Assembly: GCA_015039465.1 (NCBI GenBank) | Contig: MU130541.1 | Coordinates: 4,663 to 60,628, forward strand | Direction of reading: 5' to 3' | DNA from: Phlegmacium glaucopus | Lineage: Eukaryota; Basidiomycota; Agaricomycetes; Agaricales; Cortinariaceae | DNA length: 55,966 nucleotides | Part shown: one piece after another, positions 1 to 12,119 of the stretch | How the letters are laid out: each line of letters opens with the position of its first letter | Numbering within the stretch: position 1 is the stretch's first letter | Notes under the pieces: model-generated | The model's database searches: none | The model's input: the letters and a program-made list of their open reading frames with translations, nothing else | Told to the model about the DNA's origin: nothing | Position numbers and translations under genes: made by a program

Positions 1-3000
1 CAATCATCAACTTCTGCATCTGATTCGTCTCCTGAGTCATCCTTGTCACTGATAGCCCTTTCTTGACGGATTGCTAGGTAGTCGTCCCACATGGCCTGAG
101 CAATATGATCTCGTTTTGTTGATGGTGTATCGATCTCAGCAGCAACGGCAGCAGAAGCTTCATGGTCATGGTCCACTCGTGTATCATTCTCTGTGTCGTC
201 ATTATCTGCAAGAGTTTCATTTTCAGCTGGATCGTGTAAACGAATGAAATTGTGGATGGCAAATTACTCCAATGTCAGCACTTTGTCTAATCTAACAATA
301 CCTATGGATTATTCATTTTTCATAATATTATTCTTCAATTGAATCAAAAAGATCAATAAACCAACCATGAATTAATCTACAAATTGGTAGTGTAAGGGTC
401 AAAAGTGTTGACTACACTTGTTGATTAAACTGGAAATTGCAAAGTCTTGAATGTTAAATCAGCAGATAACTATGATCTGAATTGATCTATTTATCATACT
501 GTAAAATAACACTACAAAAAGTTCAGACTATAACCATACAAAAATCCATAATGGTCTAAATGAACAACTTGCAATCTAAAGTAACTATCAAGTCTACAAC
601 TGTGAAGAAATTTGTCATACAAGTCCTAGGACGATATCAGTAAACATCAATAAAGTTCCTGAAACAGTGAAACACTTTGTGACATTTTGTCACATCATGT
701 AACATTTTTGTGACATTTGTGACATTATGACGTCATGAGACATATGATATCATAGAACAAGGCATGATATCATAAAACAAGGCATGATATCATAGAACAA
801 GGCATGATATCATAAAACCAAGGCATGACATCAAAAACAAGGCATGATATCATAACATAGACATCACATCACAGACTCTTACCTAATTTTGTTTCTCATT
901 TATGTATATAAGTAACTAGAAAGCACCAGTAACATTAAATTTGCACTCATTCTTTCTTTCCCAAGTTTCACAAACAGTGAATTGGCACAAGTTAGAAAGA
1001 ACTTACAAGTGGACTTGTCCTACTTCACTCAGTTCAAAGAATATTAAATCCTAAAGGGACTTGTCTTTGTTCTGTTTAAAACAAAGAATATTAAATCCTA
1101 AAGGGACTTGTCTTTGGAGTTGGAATATTAAAGCCTTTGTCAGAGTCTGAGGAGAAATCCTTGTACTATAAAGCTGTTTCATAGTCTGCCTGTGGGACTT
1201 TGAATCATTTGTTTTTGGAACTGTTCATAGAATATTAAATCCTAAAGGGACCTTGTCTATGTTCATCCAAATTGGGTTATCATATAAACAAAGAATATTG
1301 AACCCCAAAAAGGGAATAATCTTTGTCTATCAAATCACAATCTCATATAGTCTGAGAAATTGGACTTTAAACACTGGTCAAATTAGGAAAGAAGAGAGAA
1401 AAGAGAAAAGACAAGTTGTGAAAGATAGTCTAAAAAGGATTGGACTTTAAACCTGTATTTGGAAGTTCTATTCAAGAGTATACTGGTTATACTTTCAAGG
1501 AAACCCCAACTTGCTTAATACAGAAATTTGTTATTGGTTGCTGGTTGTTGGATTTGTTTTGAACATTTCCTTAAACAGTAATCTTAGAACTACAAATTTA
1601 ATAAAAACCATATCAGCGCTGCAGGAATTCTAGCCTGGATCTGTAAACTGTACTCAGGAGCAAGGAGAAGGATCCGGAAATGGTGTTTCAAAACCCCAAA
1701 AATGCGCTCGATGATGTTGCGAGCTGATGCATGACGAAGGTTAAACAACTCTTCCTTGTTTCTTGGCCTATAAACAACATAAATTTGTGGATTGATAGTA
1801 ATAAATTAAGAAACATACCTAGTGTTGGCACGACCCCATTCAGCCAGATGATAACGTACTGCACGATAGGGAATAAGAAGCTGGTTGCAAGATGGGAAAC
1901 CCGCATCCGCGAGGTAGTATTTGCCTTCAGGGATATCAAAACCATCTAAAAGGGCATTCTCATATACTTTCGCATCCGTTGCTGACCCTTCCCACCCAGT
2001 ATAGGAAAAGACAAATTGAAGAGCAAATGAACATGCAAAGAGACAGTTCTGCGACATAGAGCCTTTGCGATTTTGATAGGAAGCGCGCTCGCATGCAGGA
2101 GGAGAGCTGTGGATGTGGCTACCGTCCAATGCCCCAAGCGCATCTTTAAAATACGGCCAGAATTTTGGTTTCTGACGGATCTCAGGTGGGACAGAATCAT
2201 CAGCTGTGGGTAGGCAGACATATTTTGTGTAGAAGGGCGCAGACGAGAAGATAAAAAGAATTTGTCGGAAATAACTAAGTTTCAACTATATATTAATGTA
2301 ATTTGTCACAATACAGAGCACAGTACTCACCATTGATGTAACTGCACAGAGGTTGTTGAGAAAAGGTGTATTTTCAAGATTATAAAAATCTCTACTCAAA
2401 ACAATAACTCAATCAATACTTTATACAATCTTAATAATGCAAGTTGGGTTTTCTAGAAAGTATAACCTTTCCAAGACTTTGAAATTCACTTCAACTAATA
2501 CACACAACAACAACAATAATTTGGATCAATTGAAGGATGATCAAACTTTTAAGTGGTTTTGCAATTTATGGCTTGCACCAACAATCAGTCAAAGAATTCC
2601 TAAGACTTCACTGATTGATTTACAATTTGTGTACACAAAAGTCCAAGACTTTGTTACAACCTCAACACAATTGCATACACAAGAAAACTCAAACTTCTGC
2701 TATGACTTTAACACAATTGCATACACAAGAAGCCCTCTTGCTTCTGCTATGACTTTAACACAACAACAACTTTTACAACAATTCAACAATTATTGCAACA
2801 AGTCAAACAACTCTGAGAAACTGATTTATTTTCAAGTCCACTACTCAAAGACCAGGTGTTCTTGCTCAATGTCTAAGACAGTGAGCTGTACTAGGTTGCA
2901 AATGAGGGGGGGAAAGAAAGAATCCAATTTTCTGACTATTTACAAACCCTGGGAGGTATTTTATACATTTGAGATACTTAAAAATAGATAATGTCCAAAA

Positions 3001-4032
3001 ATAGATATACTGGTTCCTGGTACCCTTACTTTGGTTCTGGCACCATGTGCACTCATTGTTCCTGGAAACATAGGGGTTGTTCTATTTTTAGCCCCATGTT
3101 CCTAATTTTAGGTAGTTTCCACCCCTCTTGGTGGGAACTGTGCCTATTGTGCCTGGAAACAATCTTTATGATTGTTCAGCACTCCCCCTATCCTTAATCA
3201 TCATGATTGCCACACAATCACATGGTTCCACTATCTTGGTTATTCTGCTTCCACTGTTGCTAGGGCACCAACTTCCCCTGAATATTTATTAATAATATTC
3301 TGTTGCTCCAAAATCACACCCCATGACATTTGCTAACCCAATATTGTTTATTTAACTTTTCCTGTGCCAAGTCTATAAGGATATTCATGGATTTATTGGT
3401 TTTAATCCAGACATGCAATTTGTAGTGTAACAAATGATAGTCTATTGACCACACTTATTAACTATATGCATTTAAGTCACACAGTAATAGGTCTAATCAG
3501 CAGTTGTAGGGTAAACAACTCTGATTCCCTTGTTTATTATCAGTTGTATTAACCAGTTATTGGTGCATTAATTATATTTATGCTGAAATAATAGATAAAA
3601 ATTGCAAAAACCATGCTTATGCAGATTTAAATCATATCACCGTGATATTGTCTCATTTGACCGCTGAAAGCACTCCCCTGCGTGTCTGATTGTCATCCCG
3701 GTGACTGCGATATAGAGGAAGATTGCGAGTTGTTCTTCGAGTGATAAATATTTTGATCTACCATGACCTAGTCGCTGTAGTTCCTGAATTAACTCCAAAA
3801 ATACATGCCGATGGACTCCTAACTCGCAGCGGATGCGCCTGGGATGGCCAGCCAATAACTCCATTACCCACCCTTGGCCAGTGAGGATGGAAGTATGATA
3901 TGGTTCCCATTCTGTGAGCGATAGCAGTAGACTAGAAGTACCATTGAGTGAGATGGCAACAAAAAGACCTATATATTGGTGAAGACATTCCAAATCCCTT
4001 CGCCGTATCACTTGGTAATCGTCTTTGTCCAT
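1..4032 (-). CDS. PIF/Harbinger-type DDE transposase, C-terminus cut by window edge
   Basis: Transposase of the PIF/Harbinger superfamily (nuclear DNA cut-and-paste enzyme). Exon 1 (about 3642-4032) encodes the helical N-terminal domain usual in fungal Harbingers, with SILTG and GHPRRI motifs and ending in a RSNETIS motif. The catalytic DDE domain lies at about 1815-2276: first Asp in ALDGSHI, second in SATDAKVY. After a short intron (about 1770-1818) the third acidic residue is in NIIERIFG. The C-terminal part (IHNFIRLHDP, then QAMWDDY and an acidic tail) lies at 1-250 and runs off the left edge. The joints SR|YFRQ (intron about 2277-3641) and L|..IHNF (about 265-1605) keep the frame, but both introns are about 1.35 kb, far larger than other introns here, and are filled by related repeats. 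All three catalytic residues are present and I see no stop in the exons, so it may be recently active. The second Harbinger ORF (Myb-like) is not seen. Confidence 0.8.
275..1605. repeat. Repeat insert in the 3'-side intron of the Harbinger transposase
   Basis: AT-rich, gene-free stretch between two coding exons. It contains a 20-21 bp tandem repeat (741-860) and four copies of a motif reading AGAATATTAAATCCTAAAGG (about 1038, 1084, 1229, 1290). Its right end (about 1475-1520) is the reverse complement of a segment at about 2435-2475 inside the other large intron, so the same repeat family sits in both introns in opposite orientation. Exact termini were not resolved. Confidence 0.5.
741..860. 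repeat. Short tandem repeat, unit GGCATGATATCATARAACAA
   Basis: About six head-to-tail units of 20-21 bp with the core GGCATGATATCATAAAACAA and few differences. The GATATC core is palindromic. There are no spacers, so this is a minisatellite and not a CRISPR array. Confidence 0.85.
2290..3635. repeat. Repeat insert in the second large intron of the Harbinger transposase
   Basis: AT-rich 1.35-kb segment between the N-terminal and catalytic exons. Small ORFs here have no recognisable domain and CAA/ACA-rich composition, so I do not call a gene. The sequence around 2435-2475 (GCAAGTTGGGTTTTCTAGAA, then AGTATAACC) matches, reversed, the 1475-1520 segment and, in the same orientation, 28030-28060. 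The part around 3410-3470 resembles 370-430. Confidence 0.5.
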
Positions 4033-4182
4033 GTGTTACGCTGTAGAGAGAGAGAGAGAATGAGATTGTCGATTGATAATGATGGATGCGATAACACTCT
4101 TCAAACTCCGGTCACCGGCAACTTCGGCACAACCTCTCCCACAACCCAAAGTTTTGACCACACAGCGCATCCGAACTAGCTC

Positions 4183-5004
4183 TAAGGAGGATTGAACCAA
4201 AGACCTTGAGAAAAGTCATGTGACATAATTCCTACACTGGATCAGTGATCTACCGCTTGTATATATATAAAAACTAATGGTTATATATACCCCTCCCACC
4301 TGACTAAATAATATATTCTGGCACTTGTTGAAGGGCTACTACCATGTATTATATACCAAAATGTTCAGAAAAATGAGGGGAATCCATTGGTAATAAAATC
4401 GCGATGTGATACGCACTTTTATATGCAGTTATATGCGAAATACTGCAGAATATACAGTAAAACAATGCGCTCTATGCTTATAAATGAGCAGAACATGACG
4501 CACCATATACCGATAGAATCGTGCTAATAGCAGCTTTCAGAATATATATAAATCACGTGCATGCGCCATGTCTGGTGCGTGTTGTTACACATTTTATATG
4601 TTTTAATATTGAAAAAGGGCTTATATTCCCACGCTCATAGTATGGTTAGATTCACTAGCAGTGTAGCTTTCCATCGGTATAAGGTGCGTCATGTTCTGCT
4701 CATTTATAAGCATAGAGCGCATTGTTTTACTGTATACTCCGCAGTATTTCGCATATAACTGCATATAAAAGTGCGTATCACATCGCGATTTTATTACCAA
4801 TGGATTCCCCTCATTTTTCTGAACATTTTGGTATATAATACATGGTAGTAGACCTTCAACAAGTGCCAGAATATATTATTTAGTCAGGTGGGAGGGGTAT
4901 ATATAACCATTAGTTTTTATATATATACAAGCGGTAGATCACTGATCCAGTGTAGGAATTATGTCACATGACTTTTCTCAAGGTCTTTGGTTCAATCCTC
5001 CTTA
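4183..5004. mobile_element. Fold-back MITE with ~335-bp inverted arms and TA-type ends
   Basis: The arms 4183-4517 and 4671-5004 are reverse complements with only a handful of mismatches; about 150 bp of loop separates them. The ends are TAAGGAGGATTGAACC and its complement GGTTCAATCCTCCTTA, and both outer dinucleotides are TA. This fits a Tc1/mariner-like TA target duplication, though a Harbinger-like 3-bp target cannot be excluded. There is no coding capacity: ORFs inside simply read through the arms. Transcription through it would give a long hairpin RNA. Confidence 0.85.
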
Positions 5005-5061
5005 CTGGTATTCTTTTATTTGTCATATGCTACAAGTCAGGTGATTAATTACTTGATTAGG

Positions 5062-5730
5062 AAGTTGGCAATTGGAATTCTTGGAAACACTTGGAATCCT
5101 TGGAATTCCTTGGAAACACTTGGAACATTTTGTATGAATTGGTACAAGTTTGTAAGGGGATAGTAGCTTTAGACTTAGATTAAATGAATGAATGAACTTT
5201 GAGTGAAAGATGATAATCATTCGGTCTGTAATTCTAAGAGTTTATATACTACGAAAGTGTGGCATGGTGGCCTAGGAACTACAATGGTGCCACAAGCCTT
5301 CAATATGGAAATGGAAAGAGGCCACAGGCCACCTCGCTTGGTCCATGATTCTATGAGCTACCTACAAGTTGTCCGAGTTTAGTAATTAAGTGAAATAAGA
5401 AAAACAATGAAAGAAAGAAACAGAAAGAAAGAAAATATCCTAACTATGGCCTCGTGTAGCCGGCCTTACTTCCCCACAATTTGGAATTCCTTGGAAACAT
5501 TTGGAACTCCTTGGAAACATTTGGAACTCCTTGGAAACATTTGGAATTCCTTGGAAACAGTTGGAATGAAATTGGAAATAATCTTGGAAACAATTGGAAT
5601 TACTTGGAAACATTTGGAATTCCTTGGAAACATCCTGGAAACAATTGGAATTATTTGGAATTCCAAGGACTTCCAAGGATTCCAAGGATTCCAAATGTTT
5701 CCAAGGAATTCCAATTGGAAAGGGTGGGGG
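5062..5730. repeat. Minisatellite of GGAATTCCTTGGAAACAYTT units, two clusters
   Basis: Cluster one is at about 5065-5130 and the larger one at 5478-5730. Units of about 22 bp share TTGGAATTCCTTGGAAACAT. Near 5655-5710 the units turn into the complementary orientation (CCAAGGATTCCAAGG), so the array has inverted parts. Long ORFs on both strands here are artefacts of the 22-bp repetition. Related GGAATCC units recur at 26.1-26.3 and 27.4-27.6 kb. Confidence 0.8.
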
Positions 5731-6634
5731 ACCGTAAAGTATTGAGAACAAGGGGTGGTGGGCATATAACAACATGATGTGGCTGGTGGACATTCATCAG
5801 CAAGCATTAAATATAATTCTTTTAAATAAAAACTTACCTTAATGCCCATCATTGTTGTTGTTGACAATGACAATGACGGGCACTATTGGCTGATTTGGCT
5901 CACAATCCAAGCATAGGATAGGCCTAGCAGATAAGATTTCAGGTGAGCAGGGTACTTGTGAGCAGAGAGTTACTCACCTTAGCGGTAGCTAGAGCAGTGC
6001 ATTGAGGATTGGGGGAGAACTGGTTGTGAGTGGAGCAAAAAAAAACTTAATGTTGACAAAAGTTCAACCAACATGTGACCTACTCACATGCTCTGATTAG
6101 TAATAACAACATCTCCGTGGCATGCAGATTTTCATGAAGACGTTACAAGAATAGATAATTGTTTTACTTACTCTTGCATATTTTGTATCTGTTAGTTTAC
6201 ATAATAAATCTTATTCATGTTTCAGAAAATCATGAATTTCACTTGTTAATAATATTATTATATGATTTCAGCTAGTATGTAGTAATAGTAATACTAGTAG
6301 TAGTACAAATGCAAGCTGAACTAATATCTGATATGAATGACAGGCCTTAAGATACTGAACAGTATGAACAATTAACCTTGAGGTACTGAGCAGTATAAAC
6401 AATCAGCCTTAAGGTACACAACAGTGTGCCACTGTACAGAAGTATGCTACATTATGTTTCTCAGTGAATAGTATATTTTTAGAGACCGTTGCTATGGCGG
6501 AGTATACGGCCCGAACCTGGAACCACTGATATTGTCTGTTTCCACTTATTTTCACTTATTTTCACCCATTTCCATCCGTTTTTTCCCTGATTTCACTCAT
6601 TTTCATTTGGTTTCACTCACCATCACCTGCAAAT

Positions 6635-7462
6635 ATGCCTGAAACCATGAAATTCCCACTTCTCAACCATACAAACTATCCTGAATGGTCTATTTGAATG
6701 GAAGCTATTCTAGTTCGAGCCGATTACTGGGACCTAGTTACTGGTGATGAGTCCTTGGCTGAAGATGAAAAGGATAAGGAGAAGCTGAAGAATTTTTGTA
6801 AACGGCAGGCTTCTTGTAAGGCTGAAATGGTCTTGAGGGTTGATGATTTGCAGCTGGCTCACATGGGTAACCCAAATCCCAAAGTTGTATGGGAATCCCT
6901 TGTGAAGGTCCATCGTGCTCGAGGTTTCAGTAGTTGTCTCCAACTCCGTCGTCATTTCATCACTGCTACCATGATTGAAGGTCAGACTATGGAAAGCTGG
7001 ATAGGAGAAGTACAAACTCGCACCCGCCATCTTGAAAACATCGACATCACAGTTTCTGATGAAGATATGATTGTCATCCTCACCGCTGGTCTACCCCTTT
7101 CATATACCCCTGTCATAATTTCCTTCAATGCCCTCAACCCTGAGAAAGTCACTCTCAATTTTGTTATCAATTGTTTACTCAATGAAGAAGCTTGACAACT
7201 TGGCTCACATATCAAGGAGGAGAATCCTGAAAGTTCAGCCATGTATATCCAACGATTCAAAAAAGGAAACCTTGAAATCACCTGTTTTTACTGTCTTCAA
7301 AAAGGTCATTTTGCTGGTTTGTGCCCTACCAAAGCAAAGGATATCAAGGAATGTGAAAGTATTGGTCACCAGAAAATGAAGGAATCACATATTGCCTCAA
7401 CTGCTTTCTTTTCCCTTAGACGTAATAATTCTGATGGAGTTTCTGAAAGTTATGCTATGTGA
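6635..7462 (+). pseudogene. Ty1/copia gag (UBN2-type) with CCHC zinc knuckle, broken
   Basis: Remnant of a copia-type retrotransposon capsid protein. It opens with MPETMKF, followed by LNHTNYPEWSI, a common copia gag start. It then runs through a helical gag domain and ends with a zinc knuckle, CFYCLQKGHFAGLC (C-x2-C-x4-H-x4-C), near 7279-7320. Two in-frame TGA codons interrupt an otherwise continuous frame, at 6695-6697 (between WSI and MEA) and 7193-7195 (between NEEA and QLG); Arg (CGA) is the usual residue at both places. At 7460 the frame stops, and a CDSGG motif like the retroviral-type protease active site appears in the next frame. After that the element is deleted: no integrase, RT or RNase H is present before the polypurine tract at about 7538. 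Confidence 0.8.
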
Positions 7463-7535
7463 TTCAGGGGGTGTCTAGTATTTTCATTCTTTTCATTCTT
7501 TTCATTTCTTTTATATTGATCATTACTGTCTTTCA

Positions 7536-7700
7536 CTCGAGGGGGTGTGTGGAAATTATCGTGCTTAGACAGTTATTACCGTTTTAGGGACTTATACTTA
7601 CATTTTATTTACATTACATTTGCTTAGTAATATTTCGAGCACTTGTAACAGGCACTGCTAGTCCCGAAAATCCAACATTCAGTTCAGTTCAGTTCTCAGT
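7536..7700 (+). mobile_element. Putative polypurine tract and 3' LTR start of the copia remnant
   Basis: A purine-rich GAGGGGGTG followed by TGTGGAAATTATCG is the usual end of a copia internal region and start of its 3' LTR. It lies only about 75 bp after the broken gag, so almost all of pol is missing. I could not match a 5' LTR upstream of 6635, so the LTR assignment is tentative. At 7665-7765 the sequence changes to AGTTCAGTTCAG-rich DNA like the hAT MITE at 49.0 kb. Confidence 0.4.
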
Positions 7701-7999
7701 TCAGCAAAAGATGCTACTGAACTGAACTGAACTGAACTTTGGCATCACTACCAAGTTGTGTTCTTCATTGAAAATGCTTTGTGTAGTAAGACATTTTATA
7801 CAGAGGAGTCTAGTTATCAAAGGTAAGATGTCACACTTTGAAGATCATTGGGATCACCGAATCCAAAGTTTGCCAGCCACTCAAGCTCTATGAGTTGGGG
7901 ACCATGGTCCATGGTATTTACTTTGTCCTGTTTGTTCACTTTCCCACCACTTATTTTTGTTCACATGAAGTCCCCTTACATCAGCAAACTTGGGGCCGG

Positions 8000-9100
8000 C
8001 TTACCGGCACCGGACAGCACCGGACAGCACCATAGAACCATAGAAAAGGTTCTTTTGTTTATAGTGCTGTCCGGTGTCACGGTAATGCTATCCGGAAATG
8101 GCCCAACACTAGACAGCACTATAGAGTGCTATAAGGTACTATATAGGGCTATAAGGTGCTATATAGGGCTAGGATAATACTGTAGTTAGAGAGCCCTATA
8201 CTCATAATATTCTAATAGCAATCACAACGAGAGTAAGGAAATTGTTTAAAAAATTATATTCAACTAAGTAATAGTAATCTAAACATCATAATATACTACT
8301 TATACTACTGTAAAGGATCATTGTCGTCATTGCAATTTACACCTAAGATGGAATTAGAACAATTAATTATGATAGAGGGGAAATTTAAGGGCTTACACGT
8401 GTGGTATAACACACTGTCGTCGTCATCACATGCTGTAATTGTCACCGCACCATGTCGTATCGCATGTTGTCGTAGTTGTTGTTGCATGTTGTCGTAGTCG
8501 TTGTAGTCATAGTCATAGTCATCGTAGTCGTTGTCGCATGTTGTCATAGTTGTTGTAGTTGTAGTTGTAGTTGTAGTTGTTGTAGTTGTAGTCGCATGTC
8601 GTTGTCGCATGTCGTTGTCACATGTCGTTGTTGTCGCCACTATAAGCGTCATCAATGTTTTGTCATTTATTATCATTGTTGTTTGTCGAGGTGCTCACCA
8701 TTTGTTGTTATCGTTGTTGTGGTATTGCTGTCAGTGGTAGTGGTGGCGGTATGGAAGTGACGAACTCGGTGGGAACAAGTGTTGAACTTATATATTTAGT
8801 AATTTTAGTTTTTTGTGCACGGACTCTGTTTAGGGTTGGCTTATTTAACTTAATGAAAATCTCAAAAAATGTGATGTATTTCTAATGTGACGGAGTGACA
8901 AAGCTAGACCGTGCTAGACAGCACTGGTGTGCGCAACGTGAATACTATGGAAACTATAACTCACTATAGTTATGGTGATGTGACTGTAGATACTATAAGA
9001 TACTATAATGTTATGTGATGTGACTATAGGCTACTATAATTTGGTGTGACATAACTATGACAAACTATGGGAAATCCCCGATTTTGCTGATGTACGAGCG
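8000..9100. repeat. Low-complexity and short-repeat region without genes
   Basis: 8010-8040 has repeated ACCGGACAGC motifs, with GTGCTGTCCGG at about 8065. 8110-8175 repeats GCTATATAGGGCTATAAGGT. 8455-8745 is a GTT/GTC/GTA triplet microsatellite whose six-frame products are poly-Val, poly-Thr or poly-Cys and are not proteins. 8940-9060 repeats CTATAGTTATG/TACTATAA. The first and last motifs suggest a decayed inverted-repeat element about 0.9 kb long, but its ends are not clear. Confidence 0.6.
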
Positions 9101-9473
9101 ATACGAGAGGCAGGTTTTAGGAGCCTGAGCTTACTCAGACTGTATCATTATAAATTGTTTGTCCATCACATCGCGCGTCACAGGCTCAGTGGATGTGGCC
9201 GAAATCGGACACAGAGTGACTGACGGTCCCAACCCAATTGCAATTAAGCCTTAAAAATGAGTGAAGGTCACACCCTCTCGGACGAACAATTTTAAATGGC
9301 ACAATACCACAACTTACAAGATCAATAGCCACTGGCATAACTGAGCCCTATCTCCATGTAATACCAACTTGACTCCAATCAAACCCTATCTCTAACCCTA
9401 ACTTGACTTTGACGTTGGCAATGCTGGCCTGAACTCTAACTGAACCTTATTCCCGAAACTTGTCCCTTAAGCC

Positions 9474-11677
9474 TTAAACTTGACACAAGAGGGGCCTACA
9501 ATCCAGAATGCTGAGGCGCCGAGTGCGAGTACCTTTCAATGAGGCTGAGAGTGACCGAGAGTGAGCCATCCTGGCGACTCGGAGCGATGACGGAGATTGA
9601 CGTGATGTCGAGATGGACCCAAGACTGACTCTCCGAGTCCGAGTCTGGGCCCACATTTCGAGCGTAGTCTCTGCTTCTTTACATATAATATCATACGCTG
9701 CATGCACATGATTCTCCGTTGTTCGTGTGGCGCCTGTAGCGAATCTGATACAAAAAATTCCATTCAAGGTGGTTTGCGTCAACAGGATATCGTCCCTAGC
9801 AGATATACGGCCGTGGAGCAGGCAATTCAAGTCGTTGAGAGATTCAACAGATAAAGTAGGTTGGCCAACGTATTCAGGTTTTGGGACAAGGCGGAAAACT
9901 GTGAGAGCGAGAGATGGTTCGGCGACAAGAGAGAAATTATCAGAGTTTCGGATGAGAGTAGCAAACACATTGTTCAACTCGATGCCCTGGAAACCAATAG
10001 ATGAGCGCAGATAGGCCTACTTGAGTAGGTGAAACTTACTCGACGAATATGCTTTCGGAATCCTTCAACACCAAAACTTCGCAGGACGAACCATAATTTT
10101 AATGAGCGGAATCGACGCCCGAGACCGAGGTGCCAGTTTCTATACTCCATGACAGCTCCTTGGTTATAAGATATTGTCAGAACAATAGCCGCGCACTGGT
10201 GTCCGGGACTAACCTGTATCGCTATGTTTCGTTCTCAAATAGGCGGGTGTGATGTCCAGAGCATCCGTTAGCTGTTTCCGATCTCGCACCCATAGGGTTG
10301 AGCAATCGAAGTTCACAAGACCCCACTATCCATTCCATTATTTTCCGGCGTTGTATTAATATAGGTACAATCACATACCTTGTGGAAATTAGTGCAGAAC
10401 GAGTTGACAAAAGTATTGACTTCTTCCAAGTAAAGTTGGCTTCGATTTTCAGGACAACACAATGCAATGCCCGCCCATGCCGCATCGACATGTACCCAAA
10501 GCGACGGATGATCTTTCACTAATGAAGGGAATGGGTCGATAAGAAGATGGACGCATGAACATCTGTAAATGTTCATACCGACTTCCATTATTTCGGGGAA
10601 GTTGTCGATTGCACCGGAAGAGGTGGTTCCAACAGTTGCAACTGGTCAATAGTAAAATTTAGTGACGAGAATGAATATCTAAGGGGAAATCATTACCAAG
10701 AAGGAAAGGTTTGCGTCCAATTTTAGCATCCTCTTCGAGGGCATCACGAAGGGATTTGCCTCGTAGCGCAAACTGATCATCGTGTGCAACGTCAATCACT
10801 CGCACCTGTAATCCCAACACAACTCCGGCTTTTGAACCCAAAGAATGTGTTTGCGAGGTAGTATATATTACCAGATCTTCCAATTTCACATCTGGATGGT
10901 CTTTTTGATATCGAGTTCGTGCAGCAACGACAGCCACGAGAAGAGAATCGGAGGCTGTGGTCTTTAAAGTTATCGTTCAGCTAAGAAGGCTTCAAGTTAG
11001 GGAATAAGAGAAAGTACAACCTGTATGGAACCCCCTCCTATCCCCGAAGCATTTGTAAAAGCTGGTGATAACCCGAGGAGGTTCGCCGCCCAGTCCATCA
11101 CAATGGCTTCTAACTCCGTACAAGCGGGGCTACTCAGCCACTAAACGAGCGCGTCAATACCCTTAGAGCATGGTCGAAACTACTACACATACGTTAAATC
11201 CAGGATTAACTGCACTTGACGAATATAGATCAGCTAGCATGCCTTCGAATGTACAGGCTGCCGGGAAATAAGCGAAGAAAGAGGGGTGCTGCCAATGTGT
11301 CAAGCCTGATGTTCAGAACGTAAACATCGCTTCGTAAAACGAAACTTGAAGGAATCAAGCTTGCCTGGAAGGATGAACTTTTGATAGTCGTCGGCTATAA
11401 CCTGGAAGTCTTCACCGATCTCTGGAGGGCACACTGGAAGGATATCGTTGTGAAAGGTGTCAGTTATGGTGGGGGGACACTTACCAGGAATGTGGTTTCT
11501 TAGATATCCGGGATTGACTTTGGGGACAACGGACCGATCTTGTAAAGAGGTGTAATAATCACAAATGCGGTCGATAGCCTGATAACCGGCCTTTCTGAAA
11601 CTATGAGATGATTCAGCTTTGCATTCGGGGACTACACGAAACGATCAGCATTGAGATATCTACCTTTCGGTGTCCAT
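9474..11677 (-). CDS. Aromatic-L-amino-acid decarboxylase-like (PLP group II decarboxylase)
   Basis: Cytosolic PLP enzyme of the Dopa/tyrosine/tryptophan decarboxylase family, which converts aromatic amino acids to amines. Start ATG 11675-11677 gives MDTE, joined over a short intron to [16 protein letters not shown]. Family blocks follow in order on separate exons: [68 protein letters not shown], then TNFHK with the PLP-binding Lys (about 10380), [10 protein letters not shown], and [15 protein letters not shown]. The last exon (9474-9977) ends in TAA. About eight to nine introns, most 50-70 nt; one before LTHWQH uses a GC donor (CCAG|GCAAGC) with a normal AG acceptor. All frames join without stops, so it looks functional. 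The C-terminal tail after ATLEMWAQ-like sequence is Arg/Ser rich. The exact substrate cannot be read from the sequence. Confidence 0.9.
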
Positions 11678-11742
11678 GGTGAACAGGGATGTGTACTCAC
11701 TACAAGAACAATAAACCTTTTATACTAGGTCCTTGCTACAAG

Positions 11743-12118
11743 TTATCGCCAGCTAGGCGACTCTGCGGCAAAATCAGCAAAATCGGTGACCTTGGTTTTG
11801 ATCAAATCTAGCGAATGTCGGATCCGCTGTTGCACAAATTGACCCGCACAGACAATGAAGACTGACATGGGAAGTATTATTCCATTCTCGTTAGATGCGA
11901 TAAGGAAAAGCTCCAGTGTGAGTTGACACAACTGTATTACGAGGGCGAACTAGGGAATCAACTGTTAGAAGAATACAACACGAATAGGGGACTAACGTAC
12001 GTCTCGGTGACCACTGAAAGATAAGAATCATCACGGGAGTCATGATAGCGTCTATCGGCATGAGCTTGACATCACCATATGCAGCACTTTCGCATATAGG
12101 TACCACCGGCATAGTCAA
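11743..12118 (-). CDS. Short hypothetical protein, two exons
   Basis: Not recognised. Exon 1 starts MTMPVVPICESAAYGDVK, then a hydrophobic stretch MTPVMILIFQW. A GT-AG intron (about 11962-12001) is plausible, and the second exon stays open (LELFLIASNENGII, then SVFIVCAGQFVQQRI) to TAA at 11743-11745. The strand is the same as the decarboxylase, starting about 0.4 kb upstream of its ATG and ending 66 bp before it. It could be a fragment of a larger membrane or regulatory protein. The joint frame between exons is uncertain. Confidence 0.35.
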
Positions 12119-12119
12119 C

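Noticed and set aside
741..860. Regular repeats resembling a CRISPR array
   Set aside because: Units are directly adjacent with no unique spacers, and the window is eukaryotic.
4920..5004. GGTTCAATCC like a tRNA B box, with an upstream CACTGATCCAGTG hairpin, suggesting a tRNA or tRNA-derived SINE
   Set aside because: No acceptor stem or seven-base anticodon loop can be drawn; the motif belongs to the fold-back element terminus and occurs in both arms.
5407..5873. Four overlapping ORFs of about 100 residues on both strands
   Set aside because: Produced by a 22-bp minisatellite without stops; repetitive nonsense peptides on both strands.
8455..8745. Several ORFs encoding poly-Val, poly-Thr or poly-Cys
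   Set aside because: They follow a GTT/GTC/GTA triplet microsatellite in every frame and have no start context or conserved sequence.
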